This document shows positions 27,506-37,223 of a stretch of DNA of 64,000 bases, piece after piece. Made by a program: the position numbers and the translations under genes. The notes below the pieces were generated by a model that made no database searches, was not told where the DNA came from, and saw only the letters and a list, made by a program, of their open reading frames with translations. The DNA is from CAVXHV01 sp963761445 (GTDB lineage Bacteria > Planctomycetota > Planctomycetia > Isosphaerales > Isosphaeraceae): contig CAVXHV010000002.1 of assembly GCA_963761445.1 (NCBI GenBank), positions 248,001-312,000 of the forward strand. The letters run 5' to 3'. Each line of letters begins with the position of its first letter. The first letter of the stretch is position 1.

Positions 27506-28747
27506 TCAGATGCCGCGAGACCGTGTCACAAATCCGATCACGTCCGTCGGCCGCGTCACTTGCTTGTCGGCAGCCTGCTTGGGCCGTTCCAACTGCGCCA
27601 GCGGCCCGGCCGGAACCGAGGCGAGCTGCACCCCGCCGGATCGCGCCCCCCCGCGAGCAGCCGGTGCGATGGCCACCTTGTTGGGTTGACCGATCACAAG
27701 AGCTCCGCCTCGCACCACGTCCGCCCCTGGCGCAGACAACAGAGCCGCAACCAGCTCGTCAAGAACCGATTCGGGCGACGCGCCGGCCTGCGACGCCGCC
27801 ACCGCGACGGCCGGCGGTGAAGCCGATACCGGCACGGTTGCCGGCACGCTCGCCGCGCTCAACATCACCGGTGCGCTCGTGGCCGCGCTGCCACTCAACT
27901 GAATGCGGTTGACCACCATGCCATCTGTAATGACCGAGCCGCTGCCGCTGGCGGAAAAGAGCGCGTCCGACGCGTAAATGACACCGCCCAGTGTCATCGC
28001 CCCGCTGCCGCTGATCGAGATCGTCGTTGGATTGGTGCGTGCCTGGAAGAACAGGATGCCAGCATACGCGCCTGTGGAGGCAGCAGAAAGGTTGATAGTG
28101 CCGGACCCGCTCAGGGTGATGCCGCCGTAGCTGCCGCCTGACGCCGGATACGCGCTGCCGGCGATGTAGATCGTCACTCCAGAGCCGGAAATGCTCGCCG
28201 AGCCGCTATCCGAGAGACCACCGCCGCTGATCACGTAGATACCGGGATTGAGCTTGAGGCTTGCGGCGCCCGACACGTCGATCTGGCTGTAGATGCCCGA
28301 GCTGATGGTCTCTGACCCGTTCGTGAGGTTGATCGACACCGCCTTTCCCGTGAGGCTGGGAACGGCAAGGCTCGCGAGCGGATCCGCGACCGCCGAGATT
28401 CCGGTCGTGAGGTGCGGGCCAACGCTGGATGAGCCTGATACCGAAACCGTGCCGGCCACCTCCACTCCGTTCGAGGCGATGATCTTCGAGCTGCCGCTCA
28501 CTGTCACCGCCGGCTTGGCCGGCGAGTCAACGACGAGCTGGCCCGGGATGTCGATGCTCGAGCTGCCCGAAAGATAGACAGTGCCCGTGAGAGTGGGGCT
28601 GGGATTGGACGTGTTCAGAGCATAGATAGAGATCACCACCGATTGCGTGATCATCCCATTACTCGTGGTGAAATTGCCGTCTCCGGAATAGGTCTCGGTG
28701 ATGGTCTGGGTTCCGACCGGCAGCGTCGAGATGCTCATCGAGGCCAA
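27506..28747 (-). CDS. Giant protein piece 7: Ig-like end and Ser/Gly-rich C-terminal domain
   Basis: Begins inside the last Ig-like repeat (TLPVGTQTITETYSGDGNFTTSNG) and continues into ~250 residues of strand-rich SGSSSI / VSGSASI / LSGSGTINL repeats resembling polymer-forming beta-solenoid domains. It closes with an Ala/Pro/Arg-rich tail ending TRSRGI. The natural upstream frame is 28735-34152; the break lies near 28850, where TGSVDFYDTTT is restored. Confidence 0.7.
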   Translation of the reverse strand: MASMSISTLPVGTQTITETYSGDGNFTTSNGMITQSVVISIYALNTSNPSPTLTGTVYLSGSSSIDIPGQLVVDSPAKPAVTVSGSSKIIASNGVEVAGTVSVSGSSSVGPHLTTGISAVADPLASLAVPSLTGKAVSINLTNGSETISSGIYSQIDVSGAASLKLNPGIYVISGGGLSDSGSASISGSGVTIYIAGSAYPASGGSYGGITLSGSGTINLSAASTGAYAGILFFQARTNPTTISISGSGAMTLGGVIYASDALFSASGSGSVITDGMVVNRIQLSGSAATSAPVMLSAASVPATVPVSASPPAVAVAASQAGASPESVLDELVAALLSAPGADVVRGGALVIGQPNKVAIAPAARGGARSGGVQLASVPAGPLAQLERPKQAADKQVTRPTDVIGFVTRSRGI

Positions 28748-31700
28748 GCCGGCGGAGGAAAGGTTGACCGAGCCCAGGTCGGTGGCAGTCGTGGTGTCAT
28801 AGAAGTCGACCGACCCGGTCGGGGAGCCGGCGCCGGAGCCTTGGGCGTGACCGCAGCCGAGAGTTTCACCGTCTGGCCGAAATTCGACGAGCTGCCGGAC
28901 GTGCCGGCCGTCGTGGTTGTCCCGTCTTGACTGACCGTTTCGCTCAAGACGTTCGACGTGCTGCCTACATAATCGGCGTCTCCGCCGTAAACCGCCGTGA
29001 TCGCATACGGTTTGCTGCTCACCGCCAGCGAGTGCGTGCTGAACGTCGCCACGTCGAGGCCGTTCACGACACCGAGCGTTCCCGTGCCGATCTGATCGGC
29101 AAGGTCGACCGGCCCGGAGTAGAATGCCACCGATCCCGTCGCGACGCCCGGCCCGCTCACCGTGGCCGTGAACGTGACGCTCTGGCCAAAAACGGCGGCC
29201 AGCGCCGACGACGACAACGTCGTGGTCGTCGTGGCTTGAATCACCTTGATCGAGAACGTGGCCGTCGTGGAGTCGCCGTCATACTCGCAGACGGTCTCGC
29301 AGATCATGTAGGTTCCCGGCGCGGCGTACTTGTGTGCCAGCGAGAGCGGCCCGGAGCCGCTGGGCATATAGGTGGAGGACTGCCCGTCGCCCCACTTGAT
29401 CGTATCGGTCCAGGGGCCGATGCCCGCAACGGTGAGCGTCCCCAGGCCGATCGCATTGTCCACTCCCGCCAGCGCAGTCTCGGTGGTCGCCGGTACGGTG
29501 ATCACCGGCGGGACGGCCAGCGAGGTGATCACCACCTGCGCCGTGCCTTTGCCGCCGTTGGTGTCCGAGACGGTGTAGGTCACACAATAGGTGCCCGCGT
29601 TGCCCGGAGTGAAGGTGAAGGTGGGGCCGGTGCCGTCGGCGATTGTATCGCCGTTCGACGCGACGACGTGCCAGTCGTAGATATGCGTGGGGTTCTCGAA
29701 CGGGTCGAGGAACGATCCGCTCAGGGTGACGCACTGCCCCTCGTTGACCGTGAAATTGGGCCCGACGGAGACGTTCAAATACGGGGCAGCGCCCAGCAAG
29801 GTCGTCGTGCCCGAGCCAAAGACGATCGTGTCCTGTTGCTTGGCGGCGATCGTGTCATCGGCCGTGCCGCCGACGATCGTGTCGTCGCCCGGGCCGCCGT
29901 ACAACGTGTCTCCGGCGGGCGGGTCGCCATTGGTGGCGAACGTGTACATGAAGAGCTCATAGTCTCCGGTCAGCGGCTCGTTCAGGGATACCGACCTGGG
30001 GGAAGAGGTCACCATCGCGTAGTAGGTGCCCGTGTACGGCAGGGTCAGGTCGAGGATCGAGGAATCGGAATCCTGGAACGAGTCGTCGTTGTACTCGATC
30101 ACCTGTCCACTCGAGTTATAGATGGTCAGGTAGGTGTCGAAAGCCCCCTGGTTGTAGTCGTTCGGGGCGGTGCCGGGAGGGGCCACGTTCCGGGTGATGA
30201 GAACCGACGAAAGCTGGAAGCTGATCAAGGTGCCGGCTGCCGCGGTGAACGAATAAAAGTCGGTGTTGGATGCTCCGTTTGTCTCCCCAAGGTAGCCGAC
30301 GACATCGGCGGCGGTGACGTCGAAGGATTTGTCGGCGTCGACGCCCTCGAGGTCGGTGTCGGGCACAACCAGGGGCGCAAGCGTGATCGGCTGGGCGTCG
30401 GCCATCGAATCATGCGGAGCGATTTGCTCGTTGGTCGGTGATCCATCCGCGCCGTAGGACAGCACGATCGACTCCCGTTCGCCAAAGAACGGATCGTTGA
30501 TCGCATCCTCGAGGGTCGAGTGCACCGAGGCCCCCGAGGCCATGATGTGCCAGGTCGTCTCGTCGGCGTCGGTGGGGCCAGGATAAGGTGGATTGTACAG
30601 CGTGGGGCTCACGGCGTCGGAAATGCCGGCGCCGATCGGTCCGAACGAGTCGCCGTGCTGTTCCCCGGAGAGATGTCCCAGCTCGTGCGCGGCAATCGTG
30701 GCCGAAAGGCCGACGAAGTCGGCGCTGGTTGCGGCAGGCTGGCCTGGACCGCCCAGGAAATTATTGACGTTCACCCCGCCCGAATCGGGGGGGATGACTT
30801 CCAGGCCCGCAGATGTGAGCATGGTCACGCCCGAGATGTCCAGATCGCGCCAGTCAATATCGGTCGCAATTCCCCCCTCGAGCCCGACCAGCACCGGGTC
30901 GTTGAAATAGATCGTGGTATACGGCCCCGACTGCGGCTGAGTCTGGGTAAAGACATAAGAGAACGCGGAATAGTCGGCCTCGATCTGCTTCTGGATCGCT
31001 TCGCGCTCGTCATCGGTGTAATAGTGCTGGCCCGGCAGCTCGTAGGTGTCGAAGTCGAGATAGACCGTCCGGGTGACCGACCCCTCGATGACATCGTCAC
31101 CGCCCAGGCCCGCGATCAGGTCCTGGCCGCCGCCGCCCAGGAGCGTGTTGTCGTTCGCGTTGCCGAGAATGGTATCGTCGTATGAGCTCCCCACCACGTT
31201 TTCAATTCCGAGCGGGTCGGCCAGGGTCAGAGTCAGCGCGCCGTCGCCCAGCGTGGCCGGCATCACGGCCTGCGGCCCGGACTCGCTCAGATTGATCGAG
31301 ATCCCCGCCGGTGCCTGCGAGAAATCAAGCCCCGCAACGCCGCCGTCCTGGGGCTCGTCGATCGTCTGGCTGCCGCTTGAATAGCTGTCAAAGGTAAATG
31401 TGTCATTGGCGCCGCCGCCGGCCAACGAATCGTTGCCCGTGCCGCCTTCGAGCGTGTCGGGGCCCTTGGCGCCGATCAACGTGTCGTTGCCGATTCCACC
31501 TTGCAGGAAGGCACCGCCCGAGAAGCCGGCGGCATCCAGAGTGAAGTTGCCCGTGCCGGCCGCGAGCAGCACATTCTGGAAGCCGCTGATGGTCGAGGAT
31601 GACGAGGGCAAGCCCCCGCCCGTGGTCGTGAGCATCGAGTCGGTGACCGTCATGTTCTGCGAGCCAAAATCCATCAGCCACGAATCGAAGCCGCCCCCCT

Positions 31701-34152
31701 CGAGCACGTCGTTGCCATTGCTCGAGAAGACCGAGTCGGTCGTCCCGCCGCCTAAGTTCGTGTCGTAGCCCACCCCGCCGACGATCGTGACGTTGCCCCC
31801 GCCGCCGGAGATCGTGTTGTCGCCGGGCCCGCCGTAGATCACGTCATCGCCCGGGCCGCCCGTGATCGAGTCGTTGCCGGTGCCGCCGAAGATCGTGGAA
31901 TCGCCGGTGCCGCCGTAGATGACGTCGTTGCCGTTGCCCCCGAAGATCGAGTCGTTGCCGCTGCCGCCGCTCAAGGTGCTCGACAGCGTGCCGCCGTAGA
32001 TGATGTCGTCGCCCGAGCCGCCCAGAATCGAGTCAGCCCCCTGCCCGCCCACGATCGTGTCGTCGCCGAGGCCGCCATAGACGATGTCGGTGCCGTTGCC
32101 GCCGAAGATCGTGTCATCCCCCGAGCCGCCGGTGATCGAATCGTTGCCGGTGGTGCCCGTGAAAACGATGGTCGGGCCACCGCTCGAGTTGACGCCCGCC
32201 GAAAGGGTGCCGCCCCAGATGATGTCGTTGCCTGACCCGCCGTCGATCGAGTCGCTGCCCGATCCGCCGGCGATCGAGTCGTTGCCCGTGCCGCCCACGA
32301 TCAGGTCGTCGCCGGTGCCGCCATAGATGATGTCGTTGCCCGACCCGCCCGTGATCGTATCGTCGCCCGACCCGCCCGTGATCGTGTCGTTGCCGAACCC
32401 GCCCACGATCTCGTCGTCGCCCGACCCGCCCGTGATCGAGTCGTTGCCCGTTCCGCCCACAATGATGTCGTTGCCCTGGCCCCCGGTTATCGTGTTGTCG
32501 CCCGATCCGCCCACGATGATCGCGGTGGCGCAGTTGCTGTTGATGAGGTCGTTGCCTTGGCCGCCCAGGATTGTCTCGCCCCCCGACCCGCCGTTGATCG
32601 TGGAATTGCCCGTCGTGAGAAAGATGAGGTAGTTGCCCGTCCCGCCGCTGATCAAATCGTTCCCCGACCCGCCGGTGACCGTCGCATTGCCCGTGGTCAA
32701 GTAGATGATGTCGTTGGCTGTTCCGCCGGAGATCGAATCGCTGCCTGATCCGGCGGTGACGGTCGCATTGCCGGTGGTCAAGTAGATGATGTCGTTGGCT
32801 GTTCCGCCGGAGATCGAGTCGCTGCCTGATCCGGCGGTGACCGTCGCATTGCCCGTGGTCAAGTAAATGAAGTCGTTGCCCGTGCCGCCGGAGATCGAAT
32901 CGCTGCCTGATCCGCCGGTGACGGTCGCATTGCCTGTGGTCAAGTAGATGATGTCGTTGGCTGTTCCGCCGGAGATCGAGTCGCCGCCCGACCCGCCGGT
33001 GACGGTCGTATTGCCCGTGGTCAAATAGATGATGTCGTTGGCCGTTCCGCCGGAGATCGATTCGCTGCCTGATCCGCCGGTGACCGTCGCATTGCCGGTG
33101 GTCAAATAGATGATGTCGTTGGCCGTTCCGCCGGAGATCGAATCGCCGCCTGATCCGCCGGTGACCGTCGCATTGCCCGTGGTCAAGTAGATGATGTCGT
33201 TGGCTGTTCCGCCGGAGATCGAATCGCTGCCTGATCCGCCGGTGACGGTCGCATTGCCGGTGGTCAAATAGATGATGTCGTTGGCTGTTCCGCCGGAGAT
33301 CGAATCGCTGCCTGACCCGCCGGTGACGGTCGCATTGCCGGTGGTCAAGTAGATGATGTCGTTGGCCGTTCCGCCGGAGATCGAATCGCTGCCTGATCCG
33401 GCGGTGATGGTCGAGTTGCCGGTCGTCAAGTAGAGCAGGTCGTTGCCGCTATTGGCCGTGATGTTGCCGCCGTAGGGCGAGCCGACGACCGCGTTGAACT
33501 GGCCGATGAGGGTGACTTCGTCGTTATCCGAATTGACGATCTGCTGCTGGCCCGATTCCAGGCTGAGATTGATGCTGACGGGAACGGTGGCAATCGAGAA
33601 ATCAAGCGTGTTGAACCCGCTGGGAGCCTTCACCAGCGGGTCCGTTCCAGGATTGATCTGGAAAACATCGTTCCCCCCGCCGCCCACCAGGGTATCGTCG
33701 CCCTGGTTGGAGACCAGCGTGTCGTCACCGGTGCCGCCGACCAGGCTGTTGGCCCCCGGTCCGGCGACGAGCAGGTCGTTGCCGGCGCCACCGAGCAGGG
33801 TCTCGTCCGAGCCAAAGCCGATGAGCTCGACCGGGTCCGTCGCGGCCGTGGCATTGACCGTGACGTTCGAGCCCGTCACCAGCGCGACCACCTGTCCCGC
33901 GCCGAGAGCATCGTGGTCGAAAGCGGGTTCGCACCCATCGAAACGGTGATCTCTGTCGAGTTGATCACGACCGAGGCACTCGTCTGATAGATGATAATCA
34001 TCTGAGCACTGCCCGAGCCGATGCCGCCGTCGCTGTCCGTCACGGTCGCGCTCGCAACCAGCACGCCCAGCGGGTTGAGGATCGGGAACGTGTAGGTCGT
34101 GCCGGTGATCGAGTCCGTCCCGATCACGACCCCGTTCTGGGTCAGCGTCCAC
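28735..34152 (-). CDS. Giant protein piece 6: RTX repeats, metalloprotease, PPC and Ig-like domains
   Basis: The first ~85 residues are out of frame; real protein starts near 33900 (GQVVALVTGSNVTVNA). RTX-type GGxGNDxI nonapeptides follow, interrupted by eleven 27-residue copies of YLTTGNATVTGGSG-type repeats, then many more GGSGDDTIxGG units (calcium-binding beta-rolls). At 30655-30687 lies HELGHLSGEQH, a metzincin HExxHxxGxxH zinc site, with a WHIMASG Met-turn further on. A PPC-like domain (FYSFTAAAGTLISFQL, DTYLTIYNSSG) follows, then more RTX, PKD-like and Ig-like repeats. Probably secreted and calcium-dependent, with protease activity if expressed. Confidence 0.8.
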   Translation of the reverse strand: MDADPERGRDRDGLDHRHDLHVPDPQPAGRAGCERDRDGQRRRHRLGQCSDDYHLSDECLGRDQLDRDHRFDGCEPAFDHDALGAGQVVALVTGSNVTVNATAATDPVELIGFGSDETLLGGAGNDLLVAGPGANSLVGGTGDDTLVSNQGDDTLVGGGGNDVFQINPGTDPLVKAPSGFNTLDFSIATVPVSINLSLESGQQQIVNSDNDEVTLIGQFNAVVGSPYGGNITANSGNDLLYLTTGNSTITAGSGSDSISGGTANDIIYLTTGNATVTGGSGSDSISGGTANDIIYLTTGNATVTGGSGSDSISGGTANDIIYLTTGNATVTGGSGGDSISGGTANDIIYLTTGNATVTGGSGSESISGGTANDIIYLTTGNTTVTGGSGGDSISGGTANDIIYLTTGNATVTGGSGSDSISGGTGNDFIYLTTGNATVTAGSGSDSISGGTANDIIYLTTGNATVTAGSGSDSISGGTANDIIYLTTGNATVTGGSGNDLISGGTGNYLIFLTTGNSTINGGSGGETILGGQGNDLINSNCATAIIVGGSGDNTITGGQGNDIIVGGTGNDSITGGSGDDEIVGGFGNDTITGGSGDDTITGGSGNDIIYGGTGDDLIVGGTGNDSIAGGSGSDSIDGGSGNDIIWGGTLSAGVNSSGGPTIVFTGTTGNDSITGGSGDDTIFGGNGTDIVYGGLGDDTIVGGQGADSILGGSGDDIIYGGTLSSTLSGGSGNDSIFGGNGNDVIYGGTGDSTIFGGTGNDSITGGPGDDVIYGGPGDNTISGGGGNVTIVGGVGYDTNLGGGTTDSVFSSNGNDVLEGGGFDSWLMDFGSQNMTVTDSMLTTTGGGLPSSSSTISGFQNVLLAAGTGNFTLDAAGFSGGAFLQGGIGNDTLIGAKGPDTLEGGTGNDSLAGGGANDTFTFDSYSSGSQTIDEPQDGGVAGLDFSQAPAGISINLSESGPQAVMPATLGDGALTLTLADPLGIENVVGSSYDDTILGNANDNTLLGGGGQDLIAGLGGDDVIEGSVTRTVYLDFDTYELPGQHYYTDDEREAIQKQIEADYSAFSYVFTQTQPQSGPYTTIYFNDPVLVGLEGGIATDIDWRDLDISGVTMLTSAGLEVIPPDSGGVNVNNFLGGPGQPAATSADFVGLSATIAAHELGHLSGEQHGDSFGPIGAGISDAVSPTLYNPPYPGPTDADETTWHIMASGASVHSTLEDAINDPFFGERESIVLSYGADGSPTNEQIAPHDSMADAQPITLAPLVVPDTDLEGVDADKSFDVTAADVVGYLGETNGASNTDFYSFTAAAGTLISFQLSSVLITRNVAPPGTAPNDYNQGAFDTYLTIYNSSGQVIEYNDDSFQDSDSSILDLTLPYTGTYYAMVTSSPRSVSLNEPLTGDYELFMYTFATNGDPPAGDTLYGGPGDDTIVGGTADDTIAAKQQDTIVFGSGTTTLLGAAPYLNVSVGPNFTVNEGQCVTLSGSFLDPFENPTHIYDWHVVASNGDTIADGTGPTFTFTPGNAGTYCVTYTVSDTNGGKGTAQVVITSLAVPPVITVPATTETALAGVDNAIGLGTLTVAGIGPWTDTIKWGDGQSSTYMPSGSGPLSLAHKYAAPGTYMICETVCEYDGDSTTATFSIKVIQATTTTTLSSSALAAVFGQSVTFTATVSGPGVATGSVAFYSGPVDLADQIGTGTLGVVNGLDVATFSTHSLAVSSKPYAITAVYGGDADYVGSTSNVLSETVSQDGTTTTAGTSGSSSNFGQTVKLSAAVTPKAPAPAPRPGRSTSMTPRLPPTWARSTFPPPAWPR
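32575..33460. repeat. 81-bp tandem repeat array, eleven copies
   Basis: On the minus strand each 81-base unit codes 27 residues of the pattern IIYLTTGNATVTGGSGSDSISGGTAND, with small variations (S/G, D/E). Units are highly similar at DNA level, indicating recent expansion or homogenisation within the RTX region. Confidence 0.85.
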
Positions 34153-37100
34153 GCCACCGACTCAATGTCGAGATAGCCCGGGTCGCTCACGTTGGCCGTC
34201 GTCGTGATCGTTCCGTCGGTCAAATCCACTGCGCTGGTGATCACCACCGACGGCGGAACGTTGTTCACCACGATCGACGTCGCGGCCGAGGTCGTGTTCA
34301 CGCCGTCGGTGACCGACACGTTGATCGGGTACGAGCCTCCCGTGAGCTCACCGGGTGGATTATGCAGATACTGATGGGTTACCGAGTAAGTGTAGAGCCC
34401 CGGCGTGATCAGGGACGCGACGATCTGCCCGAGCGACTCTTGCAAAGTGTTGGTCGAGCCATCGCCCCAGTTGATCGTCGCAGTGTACGAGCTGACTGCG
34501 TCCGGGTCCGTGAACTGGCCGCTGAGAGTGATCGTGTCTCCCTCGTTGGCGGTCGTCTCGGACAACATCAGGTCGCCCGAGTTGAACTGCGGGGCCACTT
34601 TGTTCACGGTGACGGTCGCCGACGCATACTCGGCCTTCTCGGTCGTCTGGTCGGTCACCGAAGCGTTGATCGTGTCAATCTTCGACTCAACCCCGGCCGG
34701 GTTCCCCGAATAGGGATGCGTTGTCGAGAAAGTATACATGCCCGGGGCAAGATAGATGGTGGTCGGACCCGAGTTGTCGCCCCAGTCGATCGAGATCGTA
34801 TTGCCGTCATTGCCGCCGGGGCTCGTGATTTTCCCGCTGAGCTGGACCGTACCCCCCTCGACGATGCTCGACGACGACAGCACCAGGCCGGGAGACGCGA
34901 ACGTCGGTGCCGGACTGCTGACGGTGACGGTCGTCTCCGCCACGGCCGTCTCGCCACCCTGGTCGCTCAAGGTCACGCCGATCGTGTAGTAGCCGGCGGC
35001 CGGATCGGTCGTGTAGTCGTGCGGGGCGGAAAACGCATAAGACCCGGGCGGCAGCATCACAACACTCGCGGCCGATCCATCGCCCCAGTCGATCGTGGCC
35101 TTGAGAGTTGCCGAAGTGTTGGCATCCAGGAACGTCCCACTCACGATCACCGAGTCGTGCGGCACGGGCGTGGCATAAGTCAAGCCCGAGGAAACCGAGA
35201 TCGTGGCGCCCTGCTGATAAAGATCGACGGCCTCGGCCCCCGTGATTCCCGAGCCAATCGCCCCGGCCGCTCCCACGATCAGGGCGCCGGTGTCAAAGCC
35301 GACCGAGGTGCCGAAGGCGTCGCCCGTGGTGGGTGTCGCCTCTTGCACGGCGCCGATCGCGCGGCCGAAGGTCGGGCTCGCGGGATCAGCGTCGAACAGG
35401 TAGGCGGCGCCGGCGTCGGGCGTGGCCAGGAAAGCCCCGGGCGCGCCGATCAGTGCCGTGTTCTGCGTGCCCGCGACCGAGGTGCCGAAGCCACCGCCGC
35501 CGCCATCGGGCTGCATGAACGTCTTGAGCAACAATCCCGTGGGATCAAAGAGGAACGCCGCGCCGGCGCCCTGGCCGGCCGTGTTGTCGTTTGGTGACCC
35601 GACCAGGATGTCGGCACCAACGGACGCAACCGCACTACCAAACCCGGTCGAGTCGGCCGGGTGTGGATTGATGATCGCCGCGTCTTCCGCTCCGCTCGTG
35701 CCGTCGAACAGGTAGACGGTCCCGGTGCCGGCACCCGCCGTACTGTCCGACGGCGCCCCGACGATCACATTGTTCCCGATCCCCGCGACCGCCGCGCCGA
35801 ACTCGGAGCCGGCCTGTGAGTCGGGGTTCTTGATCTTCAGCAGCGGGTCACCGAGACCCGTCGCGATTGTGCCGCCCTCAAACTCGTAAGCCTCGCCGGT
35901 GCCGCCATCGCGGCCGGGCGCGCCGATCACGATATTCGTGTTGGTCGTGCCGACCGCGGCGCCGAAGTGTGCGTCGTTCAAGTCGTCGGGATTGGGGATC
36001 TCGAGCGTCGCCAGCAGCTCGCCAAAGGTTGTGCTCTCGTCATTCGCGTCGAACACGTAGGCCACGCCGTCGCCCGGCCCGGAAAGCGAGCTGCCGGGCG
36101 CCCCGACGACCAGGTCGTTGCCCACCACCGCCAGCGACGCGCCAAACTCATCGCCGGGCTCGGGGTTGGGGTCGGTGAACGTAAAGAGGAGCTGGCCGTA
36201 ATTGTAGGTTGTGTCTGACTCGTTGGCGGTCGTGACACCGTCGTAAAGGTAGACCGCGCCCGTGCCGTCCTCAAACGGAGCACCGATCGCGACATTGCCG
36301 TAATTCGACGCCACCGACTCACCAAACCCGTCGCCCGGGGAAGGCGTCGTGTACGCAAGCGGCGGCGTGTAGTCGTTGGGAGTGAACACCGGCGCCACGT
36401 CGTCGACCATGACCGTGGCCGTGGCAATGTCGATTCCGCCGAACCCGTCGTTGACGGTCAAGGTCACGGTTTCGCGTCCCGGCGCGGCGTACGCGTGCAT
36501 CGGCTCCGGCCCCGACGCGAACGTGTCGTCGCCGAACGACCAGAAGTAGGTGAGCGGCAGGCCGCTGGGGCTGGTCGAGCCCAGGCCGTCGAACGGGATC
36601 TCCGCTCCCGCGTTCACCGTGATGCTGGTAAACCCGATGACGGCGGATGGCGGCGCGTCGACACCATACTCCTGGGAGAATTCCGAGGTGTTGCCGCTGG
36701 GGTCGGTGGCTGTCGCCGTCACGAACTTGGCTCCGCCGGCCGGAGTCGGGAAGTTGAAGCTAAAGCTGAAGTAGCCCGTGTCGTCGGTCGTGACCGGCTC
36801 CGAGCCCAGCACGTACCGCCCCTCGCCAAAGCCCGAAGCATTCATTGATGAAAGCGTGTAGAAATCAAGCTCGAACGTCGTGTCCGGCGTGCTGGTCAAG
36901 GTGCCCGCGACGGTCGTCATGCCCCCCGCGCTCGAGACCGAGTTGAGCACCGGGAAATTCTGATAGTCGTTGGGCCCGACGTGCCCGGCCGAGTTGTTGA
37001 GCGTGACGCTGGTGCTGGACCCCAGGGCGATCCCCAGCCCGGTGCTCGAGAAGATCGAGTTGAGCCGGATCTCGTTGCCGGTCCCGCCCGTGGCGTCGAC

Positions 37101-37223
37101 ATACACGCCGGCGCCCGTCGAAAACGCGATCGTGTTGCCGGCGCCTGCGGCCGTGCCGCCGATCGTGTTATCGGACGAGCCCCCGTCGATCTGGATGCCG
37201 TTGCCGTTGCCGAGCGGGTTCAA
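33876..37223 (-). CDS. Giant protein piece 5: beta-helix end, PKD, FG-GAP-like propeller, PKD-like repeats
   Basis: Starts in the last beta-helix turns (SSDNTIGGTAAGAGN), then a PKD domain (SPSGLPLTYFWSFGDD). Residues ~290-670 are integrin-type FG-GAP-like repeats: VVGNDLVVGAPG, TNTNIVIGAPGRDGG, GIGNNVIVGAPSDS, SVGADILVGSPND, TQNTALIGAPGA. Then four PKD-like repeats each bearing IDWGDGS or INWGDGS and a YTFSTTHPYSG-type strand. It ends out of frame after ANPLSTTML. The natural frame is joined to 37220-39655 by a break near 37324 and to 28735-34152 near 33900. Confidence 0.75.
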   Translation of the reverse strand: MNPLGNGNGIQIDGGSSDNTIGGTAAGAGNTIAFSTGAGVYVDATGGTGNEIRLNSIFSSTGLGIALGSSTSVTLNNSAGHVGPNDYQNFPVLNSVSSAGGMTTVAGTLTSTPDTTFELDFYTLSSMNASGFGEGRYVLGSEPVTTDDTGYFSFSFNFPTPAGGAKFVTATATDPSGNTSEFSQEYGVDAPPSAVIGFTSITVNAGAEIPFDGLGSTSPSGLPLTYFWSFGDDTFASGPEPMHAYAAPGRETVTLTVNDGFGGIDIATATVMVDDVAPVFTPNDYTPPLAYTTPSPGDGFGESVASNYGNVAIGAPFEDGTGAVYLYDGVTTANESDTTYNYGQLLFTFTDPNPEPGDEFGASLAVVGNDLVVGAPGSSLSGPGDGVAYVFDANDESTTFGELLATLEIPNPDDLNDAHFGAAVGTTNTNIVIGAPGRDGGTGEAYEFEGGTIATGLGDPLLKIKNPDSQAGSEFGAAVAGIGNNVIVGAPSDSTAGAGTGTVYLFDGTSGAEDAAIINPHPADSTGFGSAVASVGADILVGSPNDNTAGQGAGAAFLFDPTGLLLKTFMQPDGGGGGFGTSVAGTQNTALIGAPGAFLATPDAGAAYLFDADPASPTFGRAIGAVQEATPTTGDAFGTSVGFDTGALIVGAAGAIGSGITGAEAVDLYQQGATISVSSGLTYATPVPHDSVIVSGTFLDANTSATLKATIDWGDGSAASVVMLPPGSYAFSAPHDYTTDPAAGYYTIGVTLSDQGGETAVAETTVTVSSPAPTFASPGLVLSSSSIVEGGTVQLSGKITSPGGNDGNTISIDWGDNSGPTTIYLAPGMYTFSTTHPYSGNPAGVESKIDTINASVTDQTTEKAEYASATVTVNKVAPQFNSGDLMLSETTANEGDTITLSGQFTDPDAVSSYTATINWGDGSTNTLQESLGQIVASLITPGLYTYSVTHQYLHNPPGELTGGSYPINVSVTDGVNTTSAATSIVVNNVPPSVVITSAVDLTDGTITTTANVSDPGYLDIESVAWTLTQNGVVIGTDSITGTTYTFPILNPLGVLVASATVTDSDGGIGSGSAQMIIIYQTSASVVINSTEITVSMGANPLSTTMLSARDRWSRW

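Noticed and set aside
28927..30441. 504-codon plus-strand open frame opposite the giant gene
   Set aside because: Low-complexity Arg/Gly/Val-rich shadow of the RTX/PKD coding strand, with no motif.
32575..33460. CRISPR-like array
   Set aside because: The 81-bp units abut with no unique spacers and code for in-frame protein repeats.
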